A stretch of DNA of 64,000 bases from Pseudanabaena yagii GIHE-NHR1 (GCF_012863495.1 NZ_JAAVJL010000002.1:498501-562500); one strand, 5' to 3'; shown: positions 15,626 to 24,701, counted from the first letter of the stretch. Numbers and translations: made by a program. The notes: generated from the letters alone by a model not told the origin.

Positions 15626-16030
15626 TTAACAAGCCTGCTGTTTGAGAAATTTTGGAATCTCTAATTGTGGGAAAGAATTATTAGGGGCGTTATTTTGAGC
15701 GCTATTGGTATAGAGCAGACCCTCAGCCACGGCGGATATCAATTCAGGATCTTGAGTGGACTCTTTAGCGAGATCAAGAAATAAATTCTCAATTTTTTGC
15801 ATAGACTCCATCACCTGATGCTTAATCTTGATGCGATTAGTAGCTGTCCAAAAGGATTTGGATTCTTCAGAGGAGCATTCTGTCATCAAGGTCTCAATTT
15901 CGCTGAGCAAATGAGTCATGTGATGATCGCTATCTTGCTCACTTTGGTCTTGTTCGAGATGGTCAGGCAATAATCGAGGCTGAAAATGATGGGAATAGAT
16001 TGGTGGTGTAGGAAAAGCATCGCTTTGCAT
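15626..16030 (-). CDS. Unknown protein, paralog of the upstream neighbour
   Basis: 134 residues, cytosolic by appearance. The segment LLSEIETLMTECSSEESKSF followed by WTATNRIK (about residues 41-68) aligns with LIHEIEVFLLACTYEEMCKF followed by WNAIANLR in the next gene upstream. The shared pattern is EIE-x5/6-C-x2-EE-x-x-x-FW-x-A. The N-terminus is Pro/His-rich and low complexity. The start is 11 nt after the stop of that paralog, so they form an operon. No family recognised. Confidence 0.65.
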   Translation of the reverse strand: MQSDAFPTPPIYSHHFQPRLLPDHLEQDQSEQDSDHHMTHLLSEIETLMTECSSEESKSFWTATNRIKIKHQVMESMQKIENLFLDLAKESTQDPELISAVAEGLLYTNSAQNNAPNNSFPQLEIPKFLKQQAC

Positions 16031-16041
16031 ATGTTTTCCTC

Positions 16042-16479
16042 CTATCTCTGTGTTGCTAAGTGAGGATAGGCAAAAGATCCATGCCGTGGCTGCAAATGAG
16101 TTTGCTGTGCAGTTCGGCGATCGCCTACAAGATTCGAGTTTGCCGATAAGTGGCTGGATAAATGCATCTTGGGATAGGGCAGATCCGCTAAAACCTCCAA
16201 AATACGGCAGAAATCTCTCTGCCTACGTCTACCAGTTAAAAATTGTGGTACTTCGGAAGGATCATCAGCATTTTGTAAGTAATGACGGAGATTGGCGATC
16301 GCATTCCAAAACTTGCACATTTCCTCATAGGTGCAGGCTAATAAAAAGACCTCAATCTCATGAATTAGCTGCGAAAAGCGATCGGCAACACTAGGACGCA
16401 CCGCAAATGAACTGTTTTGGGGTGAAGGACTAGGTAATAAATTGAGATGACGTTGGGGCAAACGATGGGATGCGCTCAT
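16042..16479 (-). CDS. Unknown protein, tandem paralog
   Basis: 145 residues. It has the same EIE...C..EE...FW.A helical core as the downstream gene at about residues 38-70, flanked by variable Ser/Pro/His-rich ends. The C-terminal tail (RRTAQQTHLQPRHGSFAY) looks disordered. It is the first gene of the minus-strand group 16479-14689, which also contains a small secreted peptide and a glucosaminidase-like enzyme. Whether these work together is not shown. Confidence 0.65.
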   Translation of the reverse strand: MSASHRLPQRHLNLLPSPSPQNSSFAVRPSVADRFSQLIHEIEVFLLACTYEEMCKFWNAIANLRHYLQNADDPSEVPQFLTGRRRQRDFCRILEVLADLPYPKMHLSSHLSANSNLVGDRRTAQQTHLQPRHGSFAYPHLATQR

Positions 16480-17338
16480 GTTTCAATGCCTCTATTTGTG
16501 AGGGTAGATGAGGAAAAGTCGTGTTTTGTCGTAAAACGCTATTTACCTCTTGCCATATGCTCTTACCAGTGATACAAGAATTAAACATTCCTTTATGTGA
16601 GGGTAAGTGAGCTTAATGGCTTGCAGCTAGGCTCTAAAGATGAAAAGTTCAGCTTTATGACCTCTGTTGGCAACCAGCATACGATCTAAATTGCAATTTG
16701 CACACCAGAAAAAATAGTATTTTTTGTCAGGAAATACATGAATAGACTCTATAGAATCAAGAGAATAAATTCAATATTATTTGTTTGTAGTTAACGTGAA
16801 AATTGCTTGCCTATTTTTTTAAGTTTAGCTTTGATTAAATAGACAAATATTCTCTATTTGATTTATTGACAAGCTATAGTCATAAAAATAATTGCTACAA
16901 ACAAGATTTATCCATATTTTGTTTGCAAAAACAATGATCATATGATTTGATATACAAGTTTTCGATATCCCCAGATCCATTGTCAATGGCTTTTTTAAAG
17001 GGTTGTATCAGAAAAAACAAGAAAAAACTGTTGGAGATACGCGCTAATGTCAGACTAAATCAGGATCTAGAAAAAAGTCAGCCAAATGTATTGCAAAGAC
17101 GAAAATATATGCTATTTATCTAACGGGAAAAACAAGAATATGTTGATTAAATCATCAGAAATTGCAGCAATAAATCGCTCGTAAAACATGGAAAGATATG
17201 AATAGATAAATTTAGAAACAAGAATATTTAAATAAATGCCTGTCACTTATTTAAAACTATAATCATCGACATTATTTAGATGTTAATAATCCCCGAACGA
17301 GACATTTACCGAGACATTTATTAAGAGGAGTTACGACC
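16480..17338. other. 859-bp AT-rich intergenic region
   Basis: No ORF, tRNA or long inverted repeat is visible. A short direct repeat CGAGACATTTA occurs near 17297-17320, just before the GAGGAG ribosome-binding site of the STAND gene. The length and composition leave room for a small RNA or long regulatory leader, but I see no specific sign. Confidence 0.5.
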
Positions 17339-19441
17339 ATGACTGTAGAAGAAGCGATCGCGATTATTGATGTTGCACTAAAGGGCGGCAAGCGCCTAAG
17401 TAACATTCAAGAACAATTGTTCCGCCAAACTTGGGAGGGTAAGACCTATTCTGAGATTGCTGAGACCTGCGGATACGACTCTTCCTATATTCGTGATGTC
17501 GGTTATCGTCTGTGGCAAATATTGACTAAGTGCTTTGGTGAGCGCGTTACCAAACACAATTTACAAGTGGTAGTGCGTAGCCATGCCCATCGCTTTTTAG
17601 TCAATAGTGCTGAGAATATGCAGGCGATCGCTAGTCCTCTCGTTGCCCTGCCCACCCCTCATTTGGAAATGCAGACTACGGATATCAATTCCAAGCGCTG
17701 TGACTGGGGCAATGCGATCGATACTTCAATTTTTTATGGTCGGACTGAAGAATTAGCACAGGTCAAAAATTGGGTTGTCAGCGATCGCTGCCGTTTACTA
17801 GGTGTATTTGGCATCGGTGGCATCGGCAAGACTGCCTTTGCGACGAAATTAGCAGAACAGGTACAGAGTGAATTTAATCTGATTGCATGGAGATCGCTCC
17901 GCAATGCCCCCTCAGTAGAGTCAACCTTGTCGGAATTGGTCAGCTTTTTGACAAATCAAGCGATCGCTACTTTGCCCCAAGATTTTAATAGTCTGTTATT
18001 GATGTTTATCCAAGCATTGAAGCAATCGCGTTGCTTGATTGTGCTCGACAATGTGGAATCGATTCTCCGCAGTGGCGAAACCTCAGGACATTACGCTGAA
18101 GGTTACGAAGGCTATGGCGAACTATTTCGTGAAGTGGGACAAGTTCGCCATCAAAGTTGTGTGATTTTGACCAGTCGCGAAAAACCATCTGATGTGTTAC
18201 CCCCCGATAGTAGCGATCGCATGGTGCGCTCTCTGCAATTGGCAGGACTAAAGGAAGAAGCCAGACAAATGTTTCGCGAAGAATTGGCGATCGCACCTGA
18301 GACTCGTAAGCTAATTGATTTTTACTGTGGTAATCCTCTGGCGCTGACAGTAGTATCCCGTTCCATCTACAGTATGTTTGATGGCAATGTGCAGGCTTTT
18401 CTCGATCAAGAAGCGAATGTATTTGGTGATATTCGGAATCTCATCGATCAGCAATATGCGCGTCTTTCCGATTTCGAGCAGCAGGTGATGTACTGGCTCG
18501 CGATCGAGCGTGAACCAATCACCACCGACAATCTGCGTCAAGACATTGTCCCGATGGTTTCTAAATCCCAAATTCTCGAATCGGTGATTTCCCTCCGTTG
18601 GCGATCGCTAATTGAGAAGAAAGCAAATAGCTTCACGCAGCAGCCTGTAGTTATGGAATATATGACTGAGCGCTTGGTGGACATGGCATATCAAGCGGCA
18701 ACAGAACGAGAGCCTGAGTTTTTGATGAGCTATGCTCTAGTCCAACATCGCGCTGAAGACTACATTCGCGAAACCCAGATTCGTCATATCCTGCAACCTC
18801 TCACCGATCGCCTCTTGGCACATTATGGCAGTGTGGACATTTTGCAGCGCGAGTTACATAGTTTGTTGGAAACTCTCCGCGATCGCCAAACTGCGATCGG
18901 CTATGCACAGGGCAATATCATGAATTTGTTGCGGGCTTCACAACAGGATCTCACTAAAAGCTTTTGCCGCTTCCCCGATCAGGTAACAGAGCATTCCGAT
19001 TTGCAACTTCTGGAGAGATTGCTAGAAAGCGATCGCGCTGGTGGACTTGCCACATGGGATCATCGAATTCCTTGGGCAAACAATCCCCTCGCTCAACAAA
19101 CTTCAGAAACTAAAACCCAAATCCGCAGCAAAAATCTCTACTATCAATGGACAGAGGGTTCTCTCGAACAGTTGAAGCAGGAACTCAAGCAACAGCCTAA
19201 ACTGCGGAAGAAGTACTATGCATGGTTGAATGAGACCGAATTTGCGGCGATCGATGCTGATTTTGAAGCTGTCAAAATCACTGATACGCTCAATCAGCCC
19301 GTTGATGCCAGATTGGTATTTATCAATGAGGTGAAGATTGTTGAGCCACCTGCAAATTTAGCGACTCCTGCCGAGCGTCGTGCTCAAGATAGAAAAAGAA
19401 AGCAAGAGTTACGAGCAAATCGTACTAAAAGACTCGGTTAA
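17339..19441 (+). CDS. STAND NTPase: vMAP N-terminal domain plus NB-ARC, no WD40 repeats
   Basis: Residues 1-95 are a vWA-MoxR-associated (vMAP) type N-terminal helical domain (MTVEEAIAIIDVALKGG; YSEIAETCGYDSSYIRDVGY). The NB-ARC ATPase follows: P-loop FGIGGIGKT (about 155-163), Walker B LIVLDNVES, sensor ILTSREK, and GNPLAL (about 331). Then come a winged-helix segment and an ARC2-like part to about 540. Cyanobacterial relatives normally continue into WD40 repeats after the NLL segment (here GNIMNLL, about residue 525). This protein instead ends in about 170 residues of other sequence, including RSKNLYYQWTEGSLEQLKQE and a basic tail. Such proteins are signal-dependent switches, often in conflict systems. 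A strong GAGGAG precedes the ATG. Confidence 0.85.
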   Translation: MTVEEAIAIIDVALKGGKRLSNIQEQLFRQTWEGKTYSEIAETCGYDSSYIRDVGYRLWQILTKCFGERVTKHNLQVVVRSHAHRFLVNSAENMQAIASPLVALPTPHLEMQTTDINSKRCDWGNAIDTSIFYGRTEELAQVKNWVVSDRCRLLGVFGIGGIGKTAFATKLAEQVQSEFNLIAWRSLRNAPSVESTLSELVSFLTNQAIATLPQDFNSLLLMFIQALKQSRCLIVLDNVESILRSGETSGHYAEGYEGYGELFREVGQVRHQSCVILTSREKPSDVLPPDSSDRMVRSLQLAGLKEEARQMFREELAIAPETRKLIDFYCGNPLALTVVSRSIYSMFDGNVQAFLDQEANVFGDIRNLIDQQYARLSDFEQQVMYWLAIEREPITTDNLRQDIVPMVSKSQILESVISLRWRSLIEKKANSFTQQPVVMEYMTERLVDMAYQAATEREPEFLMSYALVQHRAEDYIRETQIRHILQPLTDRLLAHYGSVDILQRELHSLLETLRDRQTAIGYAQGNIMNLLRASQQDLTKSFCRFPDQVTEHSDLQLLERLLESDRAGGLATWDHRIPWANNPLAQQTSETKTQIRSKNLYYQWTEGSLEQLKQELKQQPKLRKKYYAWLNETEFAAIDADFEAVKITDTLNQPVDARLVFINEVKIVEPPANLATPAERRAQDRKRKQELRANRTKRLG

Positions 19442-19444
19442 TCT

Positions 19445-19487
19445 ATAGGAGGTTGCATTTTGGCTACGGCAAAATGCAACCTCCTAT
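19445..19487. terminator. Bidirectional hairpin terminator
   Basis: ATAGGAGGTTGCATTTTG (19445-19462) pairs with its complement at 19470-19487, followed by TTTT. It lies between the convergent STAND and cyclase genes; the cyclase stop is inside its right arm. Confidence 0.75.
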
Positions 19488-21172
19488 TTTGGAAATATAG
19501 TCTTAGTCTTGCTCAGTATTTCCCTAATATCTACATTTTCCCAATTAACTCGATATAACTGTAATGGTTCATCTTTACCCTTGACTTTAATTAGGTCTAG
19601 TTGCTCTAAGGGAAGGTTGAGGCTAGAAATCTTAGACTTAGTACTTTCGGAAATAAAGACCTCACCTGCCTGTGCTGCTGTACAGATGCGGCTTGCCACA
19701 TTCATCGTATCGCCAATGTTTGTATATTGAATGAGATTTTCGGAACCAATATTGCCCGAAGCTACCATCCCCGTATTCAGCCCAATATGAATTTGGATTT
19801 GCAGATCGCGCCCCTGTGTAGCCCATTCTTGATTGAGCCGACGCATTGACCATTGCATCGCGATCGCTGCATTCACTGCCATCACCGCATCATCTTCTCT
19901 TTGATAAGGTGAACCCCACACCGCTAAGAGAGCATCCGCAATATATTTCTCTAACGTACCGCCATAGGGAAACACGATATCTTCGACCATCACCTTGAAA
20001 TATTCATTCAAGAATTCTAAAACTTTGCGGGGTTGCATTTTTGAAGTCATTTCTGTAAAGCCGCTAATATCGGAAAATAGAGCCGTTACCTCCGTTTCCA
20101 TAATGCGGTTCAAGTCCCACCCTTCCTCAATTTTTTGGCTAACTGCGGCGGGGAAAAAGCGTTCTAATTTAGCGCGACGAATTACCTCCGTTTGCATTTT
20201 GCGATAAAGGTTTGCATTTTCGATCGCGATCGCGGCTTGATTGGCAAGGCTACTCAAAAACTCCAAATCTTCACGATTATAGGCGTGACCATGGGACAGG
20301 TTATCTACATACAGTACGCCAATTACATGATCTCTCGGCTTTAAAGGCGCACACATGGCGGCTTGAATCGACTGCTGGATAATTGACTGCGAACTATCAA
20401 AACGGCGATCGAGGGAAGGATCATCACAAATAATCGCATCACCTTGTTTTAAGACGAAATTAGTTATTTTACGACTGTAAAAATCAATATTTGCAGTTTC
20501 ATTAGGGTTACTAATATTTGAGCCACTAAACTTAGCGGCTTTAGGTTCTAACTCTCCATTTTTCTCATTAACAAGCAGCAATATGGCACGATCAACTGAC
20601 ATAATTTGCAGCAATATTTCTAGAATCTTTTCAGGCAAAGCAGAATATGCCTCTGGAGATGCTAGCTCTTGGCTAACTTCTAACAAAACTCGTAACTTTG
20701 CCGAGGTTCTCTGAGTTTCATCATTGCCCTGAATCAGTAATACCGATCCTTTCGGTGCGGTCTGTTGCCTTTGCAATAGATCCTGCATATTGACACGAGA
20801 TTTTTCGGGAGAGACTCGCATCAAAATTGATAGACCAGAGTTAGCAGGTGTACCTGTTTGCTGGGAAGCTACAGGTTGCAACTCATCAACTAGGCGAAAG
20901 ACAACACTACCAAACTGAACCATATCGCCATGATTAAGCTTTTGCTGCACAATCTTGGCTTGATTTACAAAAGTACCATTACTACTGTTGAGATCCGTGA
21001 CATATATACCCTTGTCTGTCACTTGAATTTCGGCATGATGTCGGGAAAGACTTCGAGCATCATCTTCAACCACAATACTATTATCTAATCCCCGCCCGAT
21101 AGTATTTACGCCGTGGCGCAGATCGCAGATCCGTTCTTGAGGAGTTCCTTGATTTTGAATGATGTATGGCAT
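19484..21172 (-). CDS. FHA-GAF class III adenylate/guanylate cyclase
   Basis: Domains in order: FHA (GRGLDNSIVVEDDARSLSRH; LNSSNGTFVN), which binds phospho-threonine; GAF at about 165-330 (VDRAILLLVNE; ANQAAIAIENANLY); and a class III cyclase domain at about 360-545. Both metal-binding Asp are present (ALFSDISGFTEM; ADALLAVWG), as are the transition-state Asn and Arg (TMNVASR). It should make cAMP, or cGMP, under control of a phosphopeptide and a GAF ligand. The frame extends to 21271, but the extra N-terminal residues lie in a dispersed repeat (21197-21281). The ATG at 21172 (MPYIIQNQGT), directly before the FHA domain, is the likelier start. Confidence 0.88.
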   Translation of the reverse strand: MPYIIQNQGTPQERICDLRHGVNTIGRGLDNSIVVEDDARSLSRHHAEIQVTDKGIYVTDLNSSNGTFVNQAKIVQQKLNHGDMVQFGSVVFRLVDELQPVASQQTGTPANSGLSILMRVSPEKSRVNMQDLLQRQQTAPKGSVLLIQGNDETQRTSAKLRVLLEVSQELASPEAYSALPEKILEILLQIMSVDRAILLLVNEKNGELEPKAAKFSGSNISNPNETANIDFYSRKITNFVLKQGDAIICDDPSLDRRFDSSQSIIQQSIQAAMCAPLKPRDHVIGVLYVDNLSHGHAYNREDLEFLSSLANQAAIAIENANLYRKMQTEVIRRAKLERFFPAAVSQKIEEGWDLNRIMETEVTALFSDISGFTEMTSKMQPRKVLEFLNEYFKVMVEDIVFPYGGTLEKYIADALLAVWGSPYQREDDAVMAVNAAIAMQWSMRRLNQEWATQGRDLQIQIHIGLNTGMVASGNIGSENLIQYTNIGDTMNVASRICTAAQAGEVFISESTKSKISSLNLPLEQLDLIKVKGKDEPLQLYRVNWENVDIREILSKTKTIFPK

Positions 21173-21196
21173 ATTTTTACCTACTGCGCTTAATGC

Positions 21197-21281
21197 AATA
21201 TAGCGGGTTTCAAACGAATGCATCCTCATTTGAAACAAAAAATCAATCCTAGTGAGATTTTGATTTTTCATCTTGCCGTAA
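21197..21281 (-). repeat. Copy 1 of a dispersed ~85-100 bp repeat upstream of a start codon
   Basis: Read on the minus strand it runs from TTACGGCAAGATGAAAAATC through CTAGGATTGATTTTTTG and GAGGATGCA to CGCTATATT. The same words in the same order occur at 34961-35059 on the plus strand. Both copies end 25-55 bp before the likely start codon of a gene read in the same direction. Confidence 0.8.
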
Positions 21282-21432
21282 GCAAAATGAGAACCACCAT
21301 ATCAATTGCTTTGACGGAGGAAGATGATCCCACTCAAAGTTGAAATTTTATTCGCTAATTCCACTACAGAAGTACCCGCGAAAACTCTCATATCATTGAT
21401 AATGAAATAACAGCATTATCACATTTTTATCC

Positions 21433-22698
21433 ATGTCGCCAACTACGCTAGAAGTACAATCTCAATCTCAGGTAGATGCTAATCCTGCAACTGATGCGAT
21501 CGCAGAATTTAATCAGTATGTGATGAGTACCTATGCTCGCTTTCCGATCGCCCTAGAGCGTGGTGAAGGCTGCCGCGTATGGGATAGCACAGGTAAGGAA
21601 TATTTAGATTTTGTTGCAGGCATCGCTACCTGTACGTTGGGACACGCGCATCCTGCGATGGTCAAGGCTGTAACCGATCAAATCCAAACTTTGCATCATG
21701 CTTCTAATTTGTTTTATTTTGCGCCCCAAGGTCAATTAGCTAAATGGCTGGTGCAAAACTCCTGCGCGGATAAAGCATTTTTCTGTAATTCTGGTGCAGA
21801 AGCTAATGAAGGCGCAATCAAATTAGCGCGTAAATATGCCCATACCAAACTTGGCATTGATGATCCCGTAATTTTGACCGCTAATGCTAGCTTTCATGGA
21901 CGCACCCTCGCTACAGTAACCGCAACAGGTCAGCCCAAGTATCACAAGAACTTTGCGCCCCTTGTCGCAGGGTTTGACTACATTACTTACAACGATATCG
22001 CTGCCCTTGAAGCGGTGGTGAAAAAATATGAGGGTAGATTGGCGGCGATCATGCTCGAACCGCTGCAAGGTGAGGGTGGTGTCAACCCCGGCGATCGCGC
22101 TTATTTTGCCCGTGTGCGTGAACTATGTGATGAAACCAAAGCATTACTAATTATTGATGAAGTGCAAGTGGGCATGGGTCGCAGTGGAATGCTCTGGGGC
22201 TACGAAAATCTGGGCATTCAACCTGACATTTTCACCTCAGCAAAAGGTTTAGGTGGCGGCATTCCCATCGGCGCATTGTTGAGTAAAGCTCATTGTGCAG
22301 TATTTGAAGCAGGCGATCACGCCAGTACCTTTGGTGGTAATCCCTTTGCCTGTTCCGTAGCCCTTGCCGTTTGCGACACGATGGTAAAGGATAACCTGAT
22401 CGCTAATGCCAGAGAGCGTGGTCAACAGCTTAGAACTGGTCTGCAAGCGATCGCTGAGAAATATCCGCAGCATATTGCATCAGTACGTGGTTGGGGCTTG
22501 ATCGATGGTTTGGTACTCCAAGAATCCAGCAATATCCAAGCCCGTGATGTCGTTGCCGCAGGTATTGAGCATGGCTTACTACTTGTGCCTGCGGGGATTA
22601 AGGTAGTGCGTTTTGTGCCACCTCTGACCGTTTCGGCTGCCGAAGTTGATCAAGCTTTAGCTATTGTCGAACAGGCGATCGCGAGTTTTGCTTCCTAA
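21433..22698 (+). CDS. argD: Acetylornithine aminotransferase
   Basis: Class III PLP-dependent aminotransferase that makes N-acetylornithine from N-acetylglutamate semialdehyde in arginine synthesis. It may also serve as succinyldiaminopimelate transaminase. Landmarks: LDFVAGIATCTLGHAHPAMV, FFCNSGAEANEGAIKLARKY (phosphate binding), LLIIDEVQVGMGRSG (Asp contacting the PLP ring), and TSAKGLGGGIPIGA with the Schiff-base Lys. 421 residues, with a typical cyanobacterial 25-residue N-terminal extension. It stands alone between the cyclase promoter and a repeat. Confidence 0.93.
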   Translation: MSPTTLEVQSQSQVDANPATDAIAEFNQYVMSTYARFPIALERGEGCRVWDSTGKEYLDFVAGIATCTLGHAHPAMVKAVTDQIQTLHHASNLFYFAPQGQLAKWLVQNSCADKAFFCNSGAEANEGAIKLARKYAHTKLGIDDPVILTANASFHGRTLATVTATGQPKYHKNFAPLVAGFDYITYNDIAALEAVVKKYEGRLAAIMLEPLQGEGGVNPGDRAYFARVRELCDETKALLIIDEVQVGMGRSGMLWGYENLGIQPDIFTSAKGLGGGIPIGALLSKAHCAVFEAGDHASTFGGNPFACSVALAVCDTMVKDNLIANARERGQQLRTGLQAIAEKYPQHIASVRGWGLIDGLVLQESSNIQARDVVAAGIEHGLLLVPAGIKVVRFVPPLTVSAAEVDQALAIVEQAIASFAS

Positions 22699-22756
22699 AT
22701 AAATAATTGTCAGTGCTTCACGCCGCCGATCATTTATTAACTCATGCTACGTGGAA

Positions 22757-22856
22757 CCCTCATCCCCCAACCCCTTCTCCCGCAGGAGAAGGGGAGCAAA
22801 ATCCCTATTATTTTCTTGTTCCCCTCTCCTGCGGGAGAGGGGCTAGGGGTGAGGGC
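22757..22856. repeat. CCCTCA...TGAGGG hairpin repeat, copy 1
   Basis: The outer arms ACCCTCATCCCC and AGGGGTGAGGG enclose two inner GC-rich stems (CCCCTTCTCC-CGCA-GGAGAAGGGG; CCCCTCTCCTGCGGGAGAGGGG). A close copy is at 40928-41027. This type of repeat is common between cyanobacterial genes. Confidence 0.85.
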
Positions 22857-22957
22857 TTTAAGGTCGATTATCGCCCTTCTTTTTTGGTGACTTGCCAGAA
22901 TGCTAGAATCTAGTTCTTTGCAAAAGATAAAAATATATTCTGTGGATATTTTGTGGC

Positions 22958-23530
22958 ATGAGACAGTCCTCAACGCGATCGCTATTAACCCTTGCAGCTA
23001 TAATTACCGCCCTCATCGCTATTGATGCTCCTGTGCGATCGCAATCCATTATCAGTCCCAAAAAGCCCAACACTACAGAAGTTCAAATCTCCCGACCACA
23101 GACTGAATCTGTTGTAAATAATAAAAAAGCTAGCTATGTCCGCATGTTTGAAGACATTGCGATCGCGCCAAACTTCACACCTAAAGTACTGGAGTTACGG
23201 GGCATTAGTGGCGGCGAAGTCGAAACTCAAAAAACATCAGGACGCAAATCCACAGAAACGGGACCTTGTATTGGCTTTATTGATGCCACTCCCGATCACA
23301 AAATTACCCTAACAAAACCATTTCGCTATCTCAAACTGCAAGTCAAGAGTTCTGGCGATACAGTTCTACTTGTACGCGGACCAGGGGGAAGTTGGTGTAG
23401 TGACGATGTTAGCGATCGCAACCCCGAAATTGCTGGTGACTGGCTAGAAGGAACCTATGAAGTGTGGGTCGGCTCCTACGAAAAAAACGCCTCCTTTCCC
23501 TACCTGTTACAAATCACAGAAACTCCCTAG
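22958..23530 (+). CDS. Secreted PPC-like beta-sandwich protein
   Basis: 190 residues with a signal peptide (SLLTLAAIITALIAIDAPVR, cleaved near RSQS). The C-terminal 95 residues, from CIGFIDATPDHKITLTKPFR to the end, have the look of a pre-peptidase C-terminal-like beta sandwich: alternating strands, VLLVRGPGGSWCSDD, and YEVWVGSYEKNASFPYLL. A disulfide is possible between the two cysteines. There is no protease domain. It likely works in the periplasm or outside the cell; the role is unknown. It is convergent with the pentapeptide-repeat gene. Confidence 0.7.
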   Translation: MRQSSTRSLLTLAAIITALIAIDAPVRSQSIISPKKPNTTEVQISRPQTESVVNNKKASYVRMFEDIAIAPNFTPKVLELRGISGGEVETQKTSGRKSTETGPCIGFIDATPDHKITLTKPFRYLKLQVKSSGDTVLLVRGPGGSWCSDDVSDRNPEIAGDWLEGTYEVWVGSYEKNASFPYLLQITETP

Positions 23531-23553
23531 CTAAAGATTAATTCTTAAAAATC

Positions 23554-24126
23554 TTAGATGGGACAGCCGAGGGTCTGCCTACTGTCGTTTTTAGTAAATG
23601 GATGCGTGCCACTAGCGATCGTACAAAGATATAACCTAGTGCGATCGTCTAGGTTTCGTACACCCGTAAACTCCGTATCCGCACAAGTCCTCAAATTCTT
23701 TAAGATTGCCCCACGCAAATTTGTACCGCGTAAGTTGGAGCCTTTCATAATTGAGCCAGTAAAATCTGCTTCGATCAAATTAGCGCCACTGAAATTAGTG
23801 ACGCTTAAGTTAGCGCGAATAAATTTGGTGTTTGATGAATTTGACCAAGTTAAATTTGCCCAACTTAAATCAGCATCGGAGAAATTGCCGCCTCTCAGTA
23901 ATGCACCTCTTAGGTTAGTCTCGATCAAATTAGCCCCTGTTAAGTTTGCATCAATCAAATTAGCGCTACTAAGATCAGCTTTATTCAAAGTAGATCCACG
24001 TAAATCAATACCAATGAGAGTCACACTGCGTAATTGAGCGTTACTCAGATCTATATTAGAGAAGTTACGTTGTCCCTGTCTGTATAGTTCTAATAGTTGA
24101 TCGACTTCCAAGGCATTTACTCCCAC
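23554..24126 (-). CDS. Pentapeptide-repeat protein
   Basis: Residues about 22-145 are tandem A(D/N)Lxx pentapeptides (LSNAQLRSV, LNKADLSSANLIDANLTGAN and so on), which form a right-handed quadrilateral beta helix. A short non-repeat N-terminus (LEVDQLLELYRQGQRNF) and a C-terminal segment with CADTEFTGVRNLDDRTRLYL follow the cyanobacterial pattern. These proteins are cytosolic or lumenal; no signal peptide is seen here. The specific role is unknown. Confidence 0.85.
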   Translation of the reverse strand: MGVNALEVDQLLELYRQGQRNFSNIDLSNAQLRSVTLIGIDLRGSTLNKADLSSANLIDANLTGANLIETNLRGALLRGGNFSDADLSWANLTWSNSSNTKFIRANLSVTNFSGANLIEADFTGSIMKGSNLRGTNLRGAILKNLRTCADTEFTGVRNLDDRTRLYLCTIASGTHPFTKNDSRQTLGCPI

Positions 24127-24325
24127 AAATTATGACTGTGTAGTTAAACAGCGTATGAGATTTACAGAGTTTATGTTCGAGGTATGAGTTTAACTCATGT
24201 TAGGTGCGTTTTACCTAAACATTAAGTCATTATTCCCCCATACAAATCGTATTAAATATTAAGCTATTTAACAAGCTTGATCTTGACTAATTCTCAAAAA
24301 TTACCTTTTTCCTACTTGTTTGATC

Positions 24326-24443
24326 TATAGCTGTCGCCAAGTGTATCAGGACATAAAACCCAAGAAGAGAAAGGCGGCGCTTCGCGCCGCCTTTCTCTTC
24401 TTGGGTTTTGATTTTTTCCTAACAATAAGTGACGGCAGCTATA
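24326..24443. repeat. Long hairpin element, near-identical to 10933-11053
   Basis: The core is 24355-24409, with the same 26-bp arms and TTC loop as the copy at 10964-11018. The flanks differ from that copy by only a few bases. Both ends show the AGCTGTCGC / GACGGCAGCT complementary phrase. Confidence 0.9.
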
Positions 24444-24470
24444 ACTTGCGATCGGGCTAACTTAAAAATA

Positions 24471-24511
24471 GCTGTGAGAGAGGTTTTGCGCCGCAAAACC
24501 TCTCTCACAGC
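24471..24511. repeat. Perfect inverted repeat, 20-bp arms
   Basis: GCTGTGAGAGAGGTTTTGCG pairs with its complement around a single C. It lies between two GGCGGCGC-family hairpins in the gap 24127-24701, which contains no gene. Confidence 0.8.
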
Positions 24512-24555
24512 CCAGAAACAAAAGCTTTGCTAAGCAAATTATCTAGGAGAGCTAG

Positions 24556-24604
24556 ACCCAAGAGATGAGTGGCGGCGCTTTGCGCCGCCACTCATCTCTT
24601 GGGT
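24556..24604. repeat. GGCGGCGC-family hairpin upstream of valS
   Basis: 23-bp perfect arms begin ACCCAAGAGATGAGTGGC, with a TTT loop and the same GGCGGCGC core. The middle of the arm differs from the 24355 copy (GAGATGAGT instead of GAAGAGAAA) and is matched on the other arm. Confidence 0.85.
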
Positions 24605-24701
24605 TTTATGAGTCTAGTTAGATCGCTAGTCTGAGGACGCTATAAGATATAAGCTGAATATAAACTTTAATAAAGCTGCACAATTCTGTAAGTAAACCGC
24701 T

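Noticed and set aside
16480-17338. Possible tRNA or structured RNA in the long gap
   Set aside because: No T-loop, anticodon-stem or long paired region could be found on either strand by eye.
22707-22973. Opposing 68- and 78-codon frames between argD and the PPC-like gene
   Set aside because: Both translate the CCCTCA...TGAGGG repeat; the similarity of their proteins only reflects the inverted repeat.
23558-24037. Long plus-strand frame opposite the pentapeptide-repeat gene
   Set aside because: Antisense of pentapeptide repeats, which keep the opposite strand open because of their regular codons; the pentapeptide frame explains the sequence.
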